Of a DNA stretch of 64,000 nucleotides, positions 49,501-62,588 are shown one piece after another (position 1 is the stretch's first letter; each line of letters opens with the position of its first letter). The translations under genes and the position numbers were made by a program. The notes beneath the pieces were generated by a model that had not been told where the DNA came from, made no database searches, and saw only the letters and a list, made by a program, of their open reading frames with translations. Location of the stretch: the NCBI GenBank assembly GCA_964019165.1, contig OZ025268.1:19722774-19786773 (forward strand). The letters are read 5' to 3'. The stretch is from Mastigias papua (lineage: Eukaryota > Cnidaria > Scyphozoa > Rhizostomeae > Mastigiidae).

Positions 49501-52500
49501 TGAAAATGAGCGACTTTTGGCCAAAAAGTAAGGCTATAACCTTGGTATTTTGCCCACAAATGACCAAAATTCAAATTCATTCATTATGATTGCAGATTGA
49601 AAAGTGATGAAAATGAGCGATTTTTGGTCAAAAAGTAAGGCTATAACCTTGGTATTTTGCCCAATAATGACCAAACTTCAAATTCATTCATTATGATTGC
49701 AGATTGATAAGTGATGAAAATGAGCGATTTTTGGCCAAAAAGTAAGGCTATAACCTTGGTATTTTGCCCAAAAATGACCAAAATTCAACTTCATTCATTT
49801 TGATTGCAGATTGAAAAGTGATGAAAATGAGCGATTTTTGGCCAAAAAGTAAGGCTATAACCTTGGTATTTTGCCCACAAATGACCGAAATTCAAATTCA
49901 TTCATTTTGATTGCAGATTGAAAAGTGATGAAAATGAGCGATTTTTGGCCAAAAAGTAAGGCTATAACCTTGGTATTTTGCCCAAAAATGACCAAAATTC
50001 AAATTCATTCAGTTTGATTGCAGATTGAAAAGTGATGAAATTGAGCGATTTTTGGCCAAAAAGTAAGGCTATAACCTTGGTATTTTGCCCAAAAATGACC
50101 AAATTTCAAATTCATTCATTTTGATTGCAGATTGAAAAGTGATGAAAATGAGCGATTTTTGGCCAAAACGTAAGGCTATAACCTTGGTATTTTGCCCAAA
50201 AATGACCAAAATTCAAATTCATTCATTTTGATTGCAGATTGAAAAGTGATGAAAATGAGCGATTTTTGGCCAAAAAGTAAGGCTATAACCTTGGTATTTT
50301 GCCCAAAAATGACCAAAATTCAAATTCATTCAATTTGATTGCAGATTGAAAAGTGATGAAAATGAGCGACTTTTGGCCAAAAAGTAAGGCTATAACCTTG
50401 GTATTTTGCCCAAAAATGACCAAAATTCAAATTCATTCATTATGATTGCAGATTGAAAAGTGATGAAAATGAGCGATTTTTGGTCAAAAAGTAAGGCTAT
50501 AACCTTGGTATTTTGCCCAATAATGACCAAACTTCAAATTCATTCATTATGATTGCAGATTGATAAGTGATGAAAATGAGCGATTTTTGGCCAAAAAGTA
50601 AGGCTATAACCTTGGTATTTTGCCCAAAAATGACCAAAATTCAACTTCATTCATTTTGATTGCAGATTGAAAAGTGATGAAAATGAGCGATTTTTGGCCA
50701 AAAAGTAAGGCTATAACCTTGGTATTTTGCCCAAAAATGACCAAAATTCAAATTCATTCATTTTGATTGCAGATTGAAAAGTGATGAAAATGAGCGATTT
50801 TTGGCCAAAAAGTAAGGCTATAACCTTGGTATTTTGCCCAAAAATGACCAAAATTCAAATTCATTCAGTTTGATTGCAGATTGAAAAGTGATGAAATTGA
50901 GCGATTTTTGGCCAAAAAGTAAGGCTATAACCTTGGTATTTTGCCCAAAAATGACCAAATTTCAAATTCATTCATTTTGATTGCAGATTGAAAAGTGATG
51001 AAAATGAGCGATTTTTGGCCAAAACGTAAGGCTATAACCTTGGTATTTTGCCCAAAAATGACCAAAATTCAAATTCATTCATTTTGATTGCAGATTGAAA
51101 AGTGATGAAAATAAGCGATGTTTGGCCAAAAAGTAAGGCTATAACCTTGGTATTTTTCCCAAACATGACCAAAATTTCAAATTCATTCATTTTGATTGCA
51201 GATTGAAAAGTGATGAAAATGAGCGATTTTTGGCCAATAAGTAAGGCTATAACCTTGGTATTTTGCCCAAAAATGACCAAAATTCAAATTTATTCATTTT
51301 GATTGCAGATTGAAAAGTGATGAAAATGAGCGATTTTTGGCCAAAAAGTAAGGCTATAACCTTGGTATTTTGCCCAAAAATGACCAAAATTCAAATTCAT
51401 TCATTTTGATTGCAGATTGAAAAGTGATGAAAATGAGCGATTTTTGGCCAGAAAGTAAGGCTATAACCTTGGTATTTTGCCCACATATGACCAAAATTCA
51501 AATTCATTCATTTTGATTGCAGATTGAAAAGTGATGAAAATGAACGATTTTTGGCCAAAAAGTAAGGCTATAACCTTGGTATTTTGCCCAAAAATGACCA
51601 AAATTCAAATTCATTCAGTTTGATTGCAGATTGAAAAGTGATGAAAATGAGCGATGTTTGGCCAATAAGTAAGGCTATAGCCTTGGTATTTTGCCCAAAA
51701 ATGACCAAAATTCAAATTCATTCATTATGATTGCAGATTGAAAAGTGATGAAAATGAGCGACTTTTGGCCAAAAAGTAAGGCTATAACCTTGGTATTTTG
51801 CCCAAAAATGACCAAAATTCAAATTCATTCATTTTGATTGCAGATTGAAAAGTGATGAAAATGAGCGATTTTTGGCCAATAAGTAAGGCTATAACCTTGG
51901 TATTTTGCCCAAAAATGACCAAAATTCAAATTCATTCATTATGATTGCAGATTGAAAAGTGATGAAAATGAGCGATTTTTGGTCAAAAAGTAAGGCTATA
52001 ACCTTGGTATTTTGCCCACAAATGACCAAAATTCAAATTCATTCATTTTGATTGCAGATTGAAAAGTGATGAAAATGAGCGATTTTTGGCCAAAAAGTAA
52101 GGCTATAACCTTGGTATTTTGCCTACATATGACCAAAATTCAAATTCATTCATTTTGATTGCAGATTGAAAAGTGATGAAAATGAACGATTTTTGGCCAA
52201 AAAGTAAGGCTATAACCTTGGTATTTTGCCCAAAAATGACCAAAATTCAAATTCATTCATTTTGATTGCAGATTGAAAAGTGATGAAAATGAGCGATTTT
52301 TGGCCAATAAGTAAGGCTATAACCTTGGTATTTTGCCCAAAAATGACCAAAATTCAAATTCATTCATTTTGATTGCAGATTGAAAAGTGATGAAAATGAG
52401 CGATTTTTGGCCAAAAAGTAAGGCTATAACCTTGGTATTTTTCCCAAAAATGACCAAAATTCAAATTCATTCATTTTGATTGCAGATTGACAAGTGATGA

Positions 52501-55500
52501 AAATGAGCGATTTTTGGCCAAAAAGTAAGGCTATAACCTTTGTAGTTTTCCCAAAAATGACCAAAATTCAAATTCATTCATTTTGATTGCAGATTGAAAA
52601 GTGATGAAAATGAGCGAGTTTTGGCCATAAAGTAAGGCTATAACCTTGGTATTTTGCCCAAAAATGACCAAAATTCAAATTCATTCATTTTGATTGCAGA
52701 TTGAAAAGTGATGAAAATGAGCGATTTTTGGCCAAAAAGTAAGGCTATAACCTTGGTATTTTGCCCAAAAATGACCAAAATTCAAATTCATTCATTTTGA
52801 TTGCAGATTGAAAAGTGATGAAAATGAGCGAGTTTTGGCCAAAAAGTAAGGCTATAACCTTGGTATTTTGCCCAAAAATGACCAAAATTCAAATTCATTC
52901 ATTTTGATTGCAGATTGAAAAGTGATGAAAATGAGCGATTTTTGGCCAAAAAGTAAGGCTATAACCTTGGTATTTTGCCCAAAAATGACCAAAATTCAAA
53001 TTCATTCATTTTGATTGCAGATTGAAAAGTGATGAAAATGAGCGATTTTTGGCCAAAAAGTAAGGCTATAACCTTGGTATTTTGCCCAAAAATGACCAAA
53101 ATTCAAATTCATTCATTTTGATTGCAGATTGAAAAGTGATGAAAATGAGCGATTTTTGGCCAAAAAGTAAGGCTATAACCTTGGTATTTTGCCCAAAAAT
53201 GACCAAAATTCAAATTCATTCATTTTGATTGCAGATTGACAAGTGATGAAAATGAGCGATTTTTGGCCAAAAAGTAAGGCTATAACCTTTGTAGTTTTCC
53301 CAAAAATGACCAAAATTCAAATTCATTCATTTTGATTGCAGATTGAAAAGTGATGAAAATGAGCGAGTTTTGGCCAAAAAGTAAGGCTATAACCTTGGTA
53401 TTTTGCCCAAAAAAGACCAAAATTCAAATTCATTCATTTTGATTGCAGATTGAAAAGTGATGAAAATGAGCGATTTTTGGCCAAAAAGTAAGGCTATAAC
53501 CTTGGTATTTTGCCCAAAAATGACCAAAATTCAAATTCATTCATTTTGATTGCAGATTGAAAAGTGATGAAAATGAGCGAGTTTTGGCCAAAAAGTAAGG
53601 CTATAACCTTGGTATTTTGCCCAAAAATGACCAAAATTCAAATTCATTCATTTTGATTGCAGATTGAAAAGTGATGAAAATGAGCGATTTTTGGCCAAAA
53701 AGTAAGGCTATAACCTTGGTATTTTGCCCAAAAATGACCAAAATTCAAATTCATTCATTTTGATTGCAGATTGAAAAGTGATGAAAATGAGCGATTTTTG
53801 GCCAAAAAGTAAGGCTATAACCTTGGTATTTTGCCCAAAAATGACCAAAATTCAAATTCATTCATTTTGATTGCAGATTGAAAAGTGATGAAAATGAGCG
53901 ATTTTTGGCCAAAAAGTAAGGCTATAACCTTGGTATTTTGCCCAAAAATGACCAAAATTCAAATTCATTCATTTTGATTGCAGATTGACAAGTGATGAAA
54001 ATGAGCGATTTTTGGCCAAAAAGTAAGGCTATAACCTTTGTAGTTTTCCCAAAAATGACCAAAATTCAAATTCATTCATTTTGATTGCAGATTGAAAAGT
54101 GATGAAAATGAGCGAGTTTTGGCCAAAAAGTAAGGCTATAACCTTGGTATTTTGCCCAAAAAAGACCAAAATTCAAATTCATTCATTTTGATTGCAGATT
54201 GAAAAGTGATGAAAATGAGCGATTTTTGGCCAAAAAGTAAGGCTATAACCTTGGTATTTTGCCCACAAATGACCAAAATTCAAATTCATTCAGTTTGATT
54301 GCAGATTGAAAAGTGATGAAAATGAGCGATTTTTGGCCAAAAAGTAAGGCTATAACCTTGGTATTTTGCCCAAAAATGACCAAAATTCAAATTCATTCAT
54401 TTTGATTGCAGATTGAAAAGTGATGAAAATGAGCGATTTTTGGCCAAAAAGTAAGGCTATAACCTTGGTATTTTGCCCAAAAATGACCAAAATTCAAATT
54501 CATTCATTTTGATTGCAGATTGACAAGTGATGAAAATGAGCGATTTTTGGCCAAAAAGTAAGGCTATAACCTTTGTAGTTTTCCCAAAAATGACCAAAAT
54601 TCAAATTCATTCATTTTGATTGCAGATTGAAAAGTGATGAAAATGAGCGAGTTTTGGCCAAAAAGTAAGGCTATAACCTTGGTATTTTGCCCAAAAAAGA
54701 CCAAAATTCAAATTCATTCATTTTGATTGCAGATTGAAAAGTGATGAAAATGAGCGATTTTTGGCCAAAAAGTAAGGCTATAACCTTGGTATTTTGCCCA
54801 AAAATGACCAAAATTCAAATTCATTCATTTTGATTGCAGATTGAAAAGTGATGAAAATGAGCGAGTTTTGGCCAAAAAGTAAGGCTATAACCTTGGTATT
54901 TTGCCCAAAAATGACCAAAATTCAAATTCATTCATTTTGATTGCAGATTGAAAAGTGATGAAAATGAGCGATTTTTGGCCAAAAAGTAAGGCTATAACCT
55001 TGGTATTTTGCCCAAAAATGACCAAAATTCAAATTCATTCATTTTGATTGCAGATTGAAAAGTGATGAAAATGAGCGATTTTTGGCCAAAAAGTAAGGCT
55101 ATAACCTTGGTATTTTGCCCAAAAATGACCAAAATTCAAATTCATTCATTTTGATTGCAGATTGAAAAGTGATGAAAATGAGCGATTTTTGGCCAAAAAG
55201 TAAGGCTATAACCTTGGTATTTTGCCCAAAAATGACCAAAATTCAAATTCATTCATTTTGATTGCAGATTGACAAGTGATGAAAATGAGCGATTTTTGGC
55301 CAAAAAGTAAGGCTATAACCTTTGTAGTTTTCCCAAAAATGACCAAAATTCAAATTCATTCATTTTGATTGCAGATTGAAAAGTGATGAAAATGAGCGAG
55401 TTTTGGCCAAAAAGTAAGGCTATAACCTTGGTATTTTGCCCAAAAAAGACCAAAATTCAAATTCATTCATTTTGATTGCAGATTGAAAAGTGATGAAAAT

Positions 55501-56288
55501 GAGCGATTTTTGGCCAAAAAGTAAGGCTATAACCTTGGTATTTTGCCCACAAATGACCAAAATTCAAATTCATTCAGTTTGATTGCAGATTGAAAAGTGA
55601 TGAAAATGAGCGAGTTTTGGCCAAAAAGTAAGGCTATAACCTTGGTATTTTGCCCAAAAATGACCAAAATTCAAATTCATTCATTTTGATTGCAGATTGA
55701 AAAGTGATGAAAATGAGCGATTTTTGGCCAAAAAGTAAGGCTATAACCTTGGTATTTTGCCCAAAAATGACCAAAATTCAAATTCATTCATTTTGATTGC
55801 AGATTGAAAAGTGATGAAAATGAGCGATTTTTGGCCAAAAAGTAAGGCTATAACCTTGGTATTTTGCCCAAAAATGACCAAAATTCAACTTCATTCATTT
55901 TGATTGCAGATTGAAAAGTGATGAAAATGAGCGATTTTTGGCCAAAAAGTAAGGCTATAACCTTGGTATTTTGCCCAAAAATGACCAAAATTCAAATTCA
56001 TTCATTTTGATTGCAGATTGAAAAGTGATGAAAATGAGCGAGTTTTGGCCAAAAAGTAAGGCTATAACCTTGGTATTTTGCCCAAAAATGACCAAAATTC
56101 AAATTCATTCATTTTGATTGCAGATTGAAAAGTGATGAAAATGAGCGATTTTTGGCCAAAAAGTAAGGCTATAACCTTGGTATTTTGCCCAAAAATGACC
56201 AAAATTCAAATTCATTCATTTTGATTGCAGATTGAAAAGTGATGAAAATGAGCGATTTTTGGCCAAAAAGTAAGGCTATAACCTTGGT
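37554..56288. repeat. 107-bp satellite array, block 3
   Basis: About 175 monomers lie in 18.7 kb. Marked variants show local higher-order repeats. A pair of CCCAACAATG/TTCACATTC monomers recurs at 40031 and 40245, 41958 and 42172, 42920 (as CCCAACTATG) and 43134, giving units of 962 and 1927 bp (about 9 and 18 monomers). A GTGATGGAAATGAGCGATG variant recurs 428 bp apart near 47685 and 48113. TTTGTAGTTTTCCC variants at 52541, 53290, 54039, 54574 and 55323 give 749 bp (7 monomers), with one 535-bp step. Open frames on the minus strand repeat with the monomer and are not genes. Confidence 0.97.
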
Positions 56289-56944
56289 TTAACGCCTCTA
56301 GGCTCCTGAGCACTATGATATTGGAATAACAATACGTGTGAGATAACAGGAGAAGGAAGGTAGACAAAGAAGCTACTGGGCTGGCAGTAAATTGGGTCGT
56401 ATAGTTGTATTCATAATAAACACAATTGTGAATCTCATTGTAACGTAAGTCAAATGCATATCAGCAATTGAGTAGGGCTTAAGACTTTTATGCCCTGTAT
56501 GCGAGACAGAATGTACATCTAGTATTTAACAGTATCGTTGCCATGGGTACAAATGGCAACCTCTCGAGAAAAGCGTTCTTCAGAGTGTCTTAGCTCACAT
56601 GACGTATGGAAAGTATCCTCACTTTCGGATGAATACAATCGACAATGATTGGTCGATACTGCTTTGTAAACTTCATCAGATAGTTAGTAGTTCATGTGAG
56701 GTCTTGATAGGGTCTTCTTAGTCAGATAGGCAACATCAAGGATGGTCACTACAGAGTCCTTTGACAGAGTGAAGGAAACTTCATTTGAGTGTCTTCAGCT
56801 CAGATAATGTCCAGAGGCGGCCTTCTTCTTCGAGTAGCCAAATCATCGATGGTTATTGCATTTTTCATTCACAGATATAAAACACAAGTGGATATAAAAA
56901 GGTCACATATGCAATTGTATTCCGTAAATATCTAGGACTACCTC
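56289..56944. other. unique left flank of the insertion
   Basis: Non-coding unique sequence between the satellite junction and the minisatellite. Nothing is recognised in it. Confidence 0.6.
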
Positions 56945-59165
56945 TCTTATGTATAAACATTATAGCTCACATGTAATCATTGCAATGCATAAAACTCTGA
57001 GGACTTCCTCGAATCTAAATCAAATATAAACACTGCATTTCATCAAACTCTGAGGGCTTCTTCGAGTATAATTCATATATAAACATTGCATTGCATAAAC
57101 CTCTGAGGACTTCCTCGAGTGTAAATCATATATAAACATTGTATTGCATAAAACTCTGAGAACTTCCTCGAATCTAAATCATATATAAGCATTGCATTGC
57201 GCATAAACGAGTGTAAATCATATATAAACATTGCATTGCATAAAACTCTGAGGACTTCCTCGAGTGTAAATCATATATAAACATTGCATTGCATAAAACT
57301 CTGAGGACTTCCTCGAGTGTAAATCATATATAAACATTGCATTGCATAAAACTCTGAGGACTTCCTCGAGTGTAAATCATATATAAACATTGCATTGCAT
57401 ACAACTCTGAGGATTTCCTCGAGTGTAAATCATATATAAACATTGTATTGCATAAAACTCTGAGGACTTCCTCGAGTGTAAATCATATATAAACATTGCA
57501 TTGCATAAAACTCTGAGGACTTCCTCGAATATAAATCATATATAAACATTGCATTGCATAAAACTCTGAGGACTTCCTCGAATATAAATCATATATAAAC
57601 ATTGCATTGCGCATAAAAGAGTGTAAATCATATATAAACATTGCATTGCGCATAAAAGAGTGTAAATCATATATAAACATTGCATTGCATAAAACTCTGA
57701 GGACTTCCTTGAGTGTAAATCATATATAAACATTGCATTGCATAAAACTCTGAGGACTTCCTCGAGTGTAAATCATATATAAACATTGCATTGCATAAAA
57801 CTCTGAGGACTTCCTCGAGTGTAAATCATATATAAACATTGCATTGCATAAAACTCTGAGGACTTCCTCGAGTGTAAATCATATATAAACATTGCATTGC
57901 ATACAACTCTGAGGATTTCCTCGAGTGTAAATCATATATAAACATTGTATTGCATAAAACTCTGAGGACTTCCTCGAGTGTAAATCATATATAAACATTG
58001 CATTGCATAAAACTCTGAGGACTTCCTCGAGTGTAAATCATATATAAACATTGCATTGCATAAAACTCTGAGGACTTCCTCGAATATAAATCATATATAA
58101 ACATTGCATTGCGCATAAAAGAGTGTAAATCATATATAAACATTGCATTGCGCATAAAAGAGTGTAAATCATATATAAACATTGCATTGCATAAAACTCT
58201 GAGGACTTCCTCGAGTGTAAATCATATATAAACATTGCATTGCATAAAACTCTGAGGACTTCCTCGAGTGTAAATCATATATAAACATTGCATTGCATAA
58301 AACTCTGAGGACTTCCTCGAGTGTAAATCATATATAAACATTGCATTGCATAAAACTCTGAGGACTTCCTCGAGTGTAAATCATATATAAACATTGCATT
58401 GCATACAACTCTGAGGATTTCCTCGAGTGTAAATCATATATAAACATTGTATGGCATAAAACTCTGAGGACTTCCTCGAGTGTAAATCATATATAAACAT
58501 TGCATTGCATGAAACTCTGAGGACTTCCTCGAGTGTAAATCATATATAAACATTGTATTGCATAAAACTCTGAGGACTTCCTCGAATATAAATCATATAT
58601 AAACATTGAATTGCATAAAACTCTGAGGACTTCCTCGAGTGTAAATCATATATAAACATTGCATTGCATGAAACTCTGAGGACTTCCTCGAGTGTAAATC
58701 ATATATAAACATTGTATTGCATAAAACTCTGAGAACTTCCTCGAATCTAAATCATATATAAACATTGTATTGTATAAACCTCTGAGGACTTCCTCGAATG
58801 TAAATCATATATAAACATTGCATTGCATAAAACTCTGAGGACTTCCTCGAATATAAATCATATATAAACATTGCATTGCATAAAACTCTGAGGACTTCCT
58901 TGAGTGTAAATCATATATAAACATTGTATTGCATAAAACTCTGAGGACTTCCTCGAGTGTAAATCATATATAAACATTGTATTGCATGAAACTCTGAGGA
59001 CTTCCTCGAGTATAAATCATATCTAAACATTGTATTGCATAAAACTCTGAGGACTTCGTCGAATCTAAATCAAATATAAACATTGCATTGCATAAAACTC
59101 TGAGGACTTCCATGGATATAAGTCATATATAAGCATTGCATTGCATAACTTTGAGAACTTTCTCG
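56945..59165. repeat. 53-bp minisatellite with 39-bp short variant
   Basis: The unit is about 53 bp, containing CTCTGAGGACTTCCTCGAG, TGTAAATCATATATAAACA and TTGCATTGCAT. Short units of 39 bp lack the CTGAGGACTTCCTC part and read TTGCGCATAAAAGAGTG. A block of 502 bp (eight long plus two short units) is repeated: the segment from 57483 recurs at 57985. Minus-strand frames (FIYDLHSFMRNAM) are repeat artefacts. Both ends decay into diverged units. Confidence 0.93.
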
Positions 59166-59695
59166 GTCACTTGTAATTATTGCCTGGCATAAACTTCTAA
59201 ACTATGTCAAACATGTATAATTATTGAATAGCAGAAAACTTCCAGGACTTCCTCGATCACATATAATTATGGCACTGGACAAAAAAAGACAATACTGGAT
59301 ATAACAATGACCGTGGTTAAGTGGGGCCATTGTTAACAACGCTAACCCTATTTTGACAGGAACCGCTGGATTAGGTCGATGGTGGACGCAGGGGGCTGCA
59401 AGGAGGGGGCTGCAAGGAGGGGGCTGCAAAGAGGGGCAAACGCCCAAGAAATGTGTGAGATCATAGCCTCAACGATACGACCAGGGAAGAGAGTTCGATG
59501 TAGACTAACTTTGAGGGTAGGGAGGGTGGGAGAAGAAAACATAAGTATCCCCATGTAGATTTCTACAGAACGTGTGTACCACGAGGACTGAAGAGACCGA
59601 TGGACGTGCAGTAAGGCGTGAGCATGATCTAATCATGTGATCCCCAGTCTGGGGGGTAGGAGTAAGGAACACAACGTGTCGCCTTTGTCGTTAAA
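59166..59695. other. unique right flank of the insertion
   Basis: It contains three GGAGGGGGCTGCAA-type repeats at about 59390-59430 and G-rich sequence near 59515. No gene is recognised. Confidence 0.55.
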
Positions 59696-59718
59696 GGACA
59701 TTTACACGGTAAATGTCC
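59696..59718. repeat. terminal palindrome of the insertion
   Basis: GGACATTTAC and GTAAATGTCC form a perfect 10-bp inverted repeat around ACG, ending 2 bp before the satellite resumes. Confidence 0.85.
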
Positions 59719-59720
59719 CA

Positions 59721-62060
59721 ATTTTGCCCACAAATGACCAAAATTCAAATTCATTCATTTTGATTGCAGATTGAAAAGTGATGAAAATGAGCGATTTTTG
59801 GCCAAAAAGTAAGGCTATACCCTTGGTATTTTGCCCAAAAATGACCAAAATTCAAATTCATTCATTTTGATTGCAGATTGAAAAGTGATGAAAATGAGCG
59901 ATTTTTGGCCAAAAAGTAAGGCTATAACCTTGGTATTTTGCCCAAAAATGACCAAAATTCAAATTCATTCATTTTGATTGCAGATTGAAAAGTGATGAAA
60001 ATGAGCGATTTTTGGCCAAAAAGTAAGGCTATAACCTTGGTATTTTGCCCAAAAATGACCAAAATTCAAATTCATTCATTATGATTGCAGATTGAAAAGT
60101 GATGAAAATGAGCGATTTTTGGCCAAAAAGTAAGGCTATAACCTTGGTATTTTGCCCAAAACTGACCAAAATTCAAATTCATTCATTTTGATTGCAGATT
60201 GAAAAGTGATGAAATTGAGCGATTTTTGGCCAAAAAGTAAGGCTATAACCTTGGTATTTTGCCCAAAAATGACCAAAATTCAAATTCATTCATTTTGATT
60301 GCAGATTGAAAAGTGATGAAAATGAGCGATTTTTGGCCAAAAAGTAAGGCTATAACCTTGGTATTTTGCCCAAAAATGACCAAAATTCAAATTCATTCAT
60401 TTTGATTGCAGATTGAAAAGTGATGAAAATGAGCGATTTTTGGCCAAAAAGTAAGGCTATAACCTTGGTATTTTGCCCAAAAATGACCAAAATTCAAATT
60501 CATTCATTTTGATTGCAGATTGAAAAGTGATGAAAATGAGCGAGTTTTGGCCAAAAAGTAAGGCTATAACCTTGGTATTTTGCCCAAAAATGACCAAAAT
60601 TCAACTTCATTCATTTTGATTGCAGATTGAAAAGTGATGAAAATGAGCGATTTTTGGCCAATAAGTAAGGCTATAACCTTGGTATTTTGCCCAAAAATGA
60701 CCAAAATTCAAATTCATTCATTTTGATTGCAGATTGAAAAGTGATAAAAATGAGCGATTTTTGGCCAAAAAGTAAGGCTATAACCTTGGTATTTTGCCCA
60801 AAAATGACCAAAATTCAAATTCATTCATTTTGATTGCAGATTGAAAAGTGATGAAAATGAGCGATTTTTGGCCAATAAGTAAGGCTATAACCTTGGTATT
60901 TTGCCCAAAAATGACCAAACTTCAAATTCATTCATTTTGATTGCAGATTGAAAAGTGATGAAAATGAGCGATTTGTGGCCAAAAAGTAAGGCTATAACCT
61001 TGGTATTTTGCCCAAAAATGACCAAAATTCAAATTCATTCATTTTGATTGCAGATTGAAAAGTGATGAAATTGAGCGATGTTTGGCCATAAAGTAAGGCT
61101 ATAACCTTGGTATTTTGCCCAAAAATGACCAAAATTCAAATTCATTCATTTTGATTGTAGATTGAAAAGTGATGAAAATGAGCGATGTTTGGCCAAAAAG
61201 TAAGGCTATAACCTTGGTATTTTGCCCAAAAATGACCAAACTTCAAATTCATTCATTTTGATTGCAGATTGAAAAGTGATGAAAATGAGCGATTTGTGGC
61301 CAAAAAGTAAGGCTATAACCTTGGTATTTTGCCCAAAAATGACCAAAATTCAAATTCATTCATTTTGATTGCAGATTGAAAAGTGATGAAATTGAGCGAT
61401 GTTTGGCCATAAAGTAAGGCTATAACCTTGGTATTTTGCCCAAAAATGACCAAAATTCAAATTCATTCATTTTGATTGTAGATTGAAAAGTGATGAAAAT
61501 GAGCGATTTTTGGCCAAAAAGTAAGGCTATAACCTTGGTATTTTGCCCAAAAATGACCAAAATTCAAATTCATTCATGTTGATTGCAGATTGAAAAGTGA
61601 TGAAAATGAGCGATTTGTGGCCAAAAAGTAAGGCTATAACCTTGGTATTTTGCCCAAAAATGACCAAAATTCAAATTCATTCATTTTGATTGCAGATTGA
61701 AAAGTGATGAAATTGAGCGATTTTTGGCCATAAAGTAAGGCTATAACCTTGGTATTTTGCCCAAAAATGACCAAAATTCAAATTCATTCATTTTGATTGT
61801 AGATTGAAAAGTGATGAAAATGAGCGATTTTTGGCCAAAAAGTAAGGCTATAACCTTGGTATTTTGCCCAAAAATGACCAAAATTCAAATTCATTCATTT
61901 TGATTGCAGATTGAAAAGTGATGAAAATGAGCGATTTTTGGCCAAAAAGTAAGGCTATAACCTTGGTAGTTTGCCCAAAAATGACCAAAATTCAAATTCA
62001 TTCATTTTGATTGCAGATTGAAAAGTGATGAAAATGAGCGATTTTTGGCCAAAAAGTAAG
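59721..62060. repeat. 107-bp satellite array, block 4
   Basis: About 22 monomers continue in register after the insertion. Variants with GAAATTGAGCGATG, GGCCATAAAG and GATTGTAG recur about 321 bp apart between 61060 and 61810, a 3-monomer higher-order unit. The array is cut by the second gypsy LTR at 62061. Confidence 0.96.
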
Positions 62061-62588
62061 TGTTAAACCACAACTTCTTTCAGGTTTAACTAAAGAATAT
62101 ATATACTAATGCAAATGATCAACTTACGACCTTTCTTAACCTTGGCGTGTCTTTTATTCTTTAGTGAGCGGCGGGGTTGGCGTCTTATAACTTTCGTCTT
62201 GCGTCTTACATCTATGCTTACACTTAATAGTTAACTAGGGTTAACTTTCTAGGGGCAACTCAAATCTTGCCTTCAACTTAATAGCGGCTTCTTCTCTAGC
62301 GTCAGGATCGTCGTCTTCTTAACTCGGCTTAATTCTGTTACGACTACTGGACTGGAGGACGAGGGGACCTAATTATTAACTAAACTGGCACGCCTAATAA
62401 TACCAAATACGGTAAACAGAACAAATCTAAAATTATTACAAATAACGTAGTAAAACACCCAAAACAATAGTCAGTAAAATTCCAAATTAACAAAGCAGCA
62501 AGCTATTAAGAGCCCTGGCACTGATTTCCGCCACGCGAGCGATGAACGTACAGTTGTAACTGTTCACGTGTTCGATATATGTTCAACA
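62061..62588 (-). repeat. 3' LTR of the second gypsy element
   Basis: 528 bp on the + strand from TGTTAAACC to TTCAACA, directly after the satellite motif AAAAAGTAAG. The ends are TGTT/AACA. The boundary on the right is set by the adjacent polypurine tract. Confidence 0.85.

Larger units (their letters stand above)
56289..59720. mobile_element. 3.4-kb minisatellite-bearing insertion of unknown class
   Basis: The satellite stops after CCTTGGT at 56288 and resumes with ATTTTGCCC at 59721 in exact register. The intervening 3432 bp is therefore a clean insertion. No target duplication is visible. The right end has a 10-bp palindrome (59696-59718). TTTAACG near the left end has an inverted match at 59687-59693. 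There is no ORF with known domains; the core is a 53-bp minisatellite. A Helitron/Helentron-like non-autonomous element is one possibility, because these insert without duplication, end in hairpins and may carry tandem repeats. The canonical termini are not evident. Confidence 0.6.

Noticed and set aside
40333..51280. Repeated minus-strand ORFs of 66-82 residues (MVIFGQNTKVIALLFGQKS type)
   Set aside because: They follow the 107-bp satellite monomer, which shifts frame at each unit. They exist only because the monomer lacks stops in some frames, and there is no start context or domain.
57483..58235. Minus-strand ORFs reading FIYDLHSFMRNAM repeats
   Set aside because: They are translations of the 53/39-bp minisatellite, and the same peptide recurs with the repeat unit.
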